Assembly: GCA_003133345.1 (NCBI GenBank)
Contig: PKXB01000204.1
Location: forward strand, 21,082-36,392
Origin: Hyphomicrobiales bacterium
GTDB taxonomy: Bacteria; Pseudomonadota; Alphaproteobacteria; Rhizobiales; Xanthobacteraceae
Length of the DNA: 15,311 nt
Direction of reading: 5' to 3'
This document shows positions 14,576 to 15,311 of this stretch, piece after piece. The translations under genes and the position numbers were made by a program. The notes below the pieces were generated by a model, which was not told the origin of the DNA, did not search any database, and saw only the letters and a list, made by a program, of their open reading frames with translations. Numbering within the stretch: the stretch's first letter is position 1; every line of letters begins with the position of its first letter.

Positions 14576-15305
14576 AGACGTCTCCGGAATTGGCGGCGGG
14601 CGGCAGTTCGGCAAGCCAGCGAGCGATGGCATTCGCGTCGATCCAATCGCTGTGCTCGAACGTTTGGCTCTCGCCCAATATCGCATTGAAACGGGCGTAG
14701 CCGAGCGCGCTGCACCGTTCGACGCAGGCGCGCGCGATGTCGCGCTGGATCAAGGTAAACTCGAAAGACAGCGCTTGAACCGGCTGCCCGAGACCGGCCA
14801 ATACCTCGGCCTCAAAACCTTCGACGTCGATCTTGATGAAGGCAGGCATACCGTGCCGTGCGATCAACGCATCGATGGTCGTGATCGGAACACGCAGACG
14901 CTTGGGCCAGGTTTGGCCTTCCCAGCCAGGCGCGTTTGCGGCCGCGGCAATGAAATCCGTCGACACAGTCGAGACGGTCGGGTTGTCGATATTGACGCGT
15001 AACTCGATGAAACCCGGTTGACTTCCGACGGCTGCGGCTTCGATCGTGACTTTCGGGTCGCGGCGGTAGAGCAGGCGCAAGGTCTTAACCAGCGCCGGCT
15101 GCGGTTCGACCGCCACGACCCGCGCCCCCAGCCGCCGGAAGGCGGCGACGCGGTCGCCTACATGCGCGCCGATGTCGAACACCAGATCACCCCGCCGCAC
15201 GAATTGACGGTACAGCCGGTCCATGGCTGGGCCATGCTGCCGGTCGCCATAATAGATGCGCAGCGACCGGACAATTCCTCGTACCGTCCTGAGGGCATCA
15301 AGCAT
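14559..15305 (-). CDS. FkbM-family SAM-dependent methyltransferase
   Basis: A complete 248-aa FkbM-type methyltransferase of normal length without extra domains. It shows LVFDIGAHVGDRV (residues 41-53, SAM motif I), VVAVEPQPA (63-71, acidic ribose-binding residue), STVSTDF (112-118) and FIKIDVEGFEAEVL (156-169, the diagnostic FkbM motif). The ATG at 15305 is 6 bases from the window edge, so its ribosome-binding site cannot be judged. It probably O-methylates a sugar; it is translationally coupled (17-base overlap) to a GT-C-like membrane protein and so may methylate the glycan handled by that protein (inference). It differs from the 413-aa FkbM gene at the left end, which has a second domain and a divergent KLHLEGAE motif. 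Confidence 0.93.
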   Translation of the reverse strand: MLDALRTVRGIVRSLRIYYGDRQHGPAMDRLYRQFVRRGDLVFDIGAHVGDRVAAFRRLGARVVAVEPQPALVKTLRLLYRRDPKVTIEAAAVGSQPGFIELRVNIDNPTVSTVSTDFIAAAANAPGWEGQTWPKRLRVPITTIDALIARHGMPAFIKIDVEGFEAEVLAGLGQPVQALSFEFTLIQRDIARACVERCSALGYARFNAILGESQTFEHSDWIDANAIARWLAELPPAANSGDVYAALA

Positions 15306-15311
15306 GATGGG

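Noticed and set aside
1..15311. tRNA, rRNA, CRISPR array, transposase or phage genes
   Set aside because: No repeat array, clover-leaf pattern or transposase or integrase motif was seen on either strand by reading; a tool search was not possible.

Overview
The base composition (GC-rich, by eye about 60%), the FkbM, radical SAM and CDP-sugar genes, and TTAA-based upstream palindromes that resemble CtrA sites all suggest an alphaproteobacterium, probably of the Rhizobiales/Hyphomicrobiales type. The genus cannot be named from the sequence. Most of the window is an accessory surface-glycan locus. No tRNA, rRNA, CRISPR array, integrase or intact insertion sequence was seen, and no stretch longer than about 250 bases lacks a gene.

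Left edge (1-2252, all minus strand): a truncated UbiX-type flavin prenyltransferase, preceded in its transcription unit by a small YhbP-like (UPF0306) flavin-binding-fold protein, and a 413-aa FkbM-family methyltransferase with an extra N-terminal Rossmann-like domain. A candidate promoter with an inverted repeat lies before the yhbP-like gene.

Main operon (2504-8557, plus strand): a B12-binding-type radical SAM enzyme with a TPR-like tail, a family 2-like glycosyltransferase, then four sugar genes. These are glucose-1-phosphate cytidylyltransferase (rfbF), CDP-glucose 4,6-dehydratase (rfbG), an RmlC-like 3(,5)-epimerase and a short-chain 4-reductase. The last three junctions among the sugar genes overlap by 19, 11 and 19 bases. 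The set predicts a CDP-6-deoxyhexose made by epimerisation and reduction. The PLP-dependent dehydrase needed for 3,6-dideoxyhexoses (DdhC/RfbH) is absent from the window.

Second module (8659-10967, plus strand): a radical SAM/SPASM enzyme whose stop overlaps the start of a GT-B glycosyltransferase (ATGA). A 236-base spacer and a small membrane-anchored or secreted cytochrome c (11204-11734) follow.

Right edge (11749-15305, minus strand): an FkbM methyltransferase, a GT-C-like polytopic membrane protein that overlaps it, and a second polytopic membrane protein 4 bases further on. These form a tight three-gene unit converging on the cytochrome gene.

Taken together (inference), the locus makes and transfers an unusual CDP-activated 6-deoxyhexose and decorates a glycan by O-methylation (FkbM) and by radical chemistry from two different radical SAM enzymes. 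Each radical SAM gene has a TTAA-type palindrome upstream, which may place both modules under a shared regulator such as CtrA.
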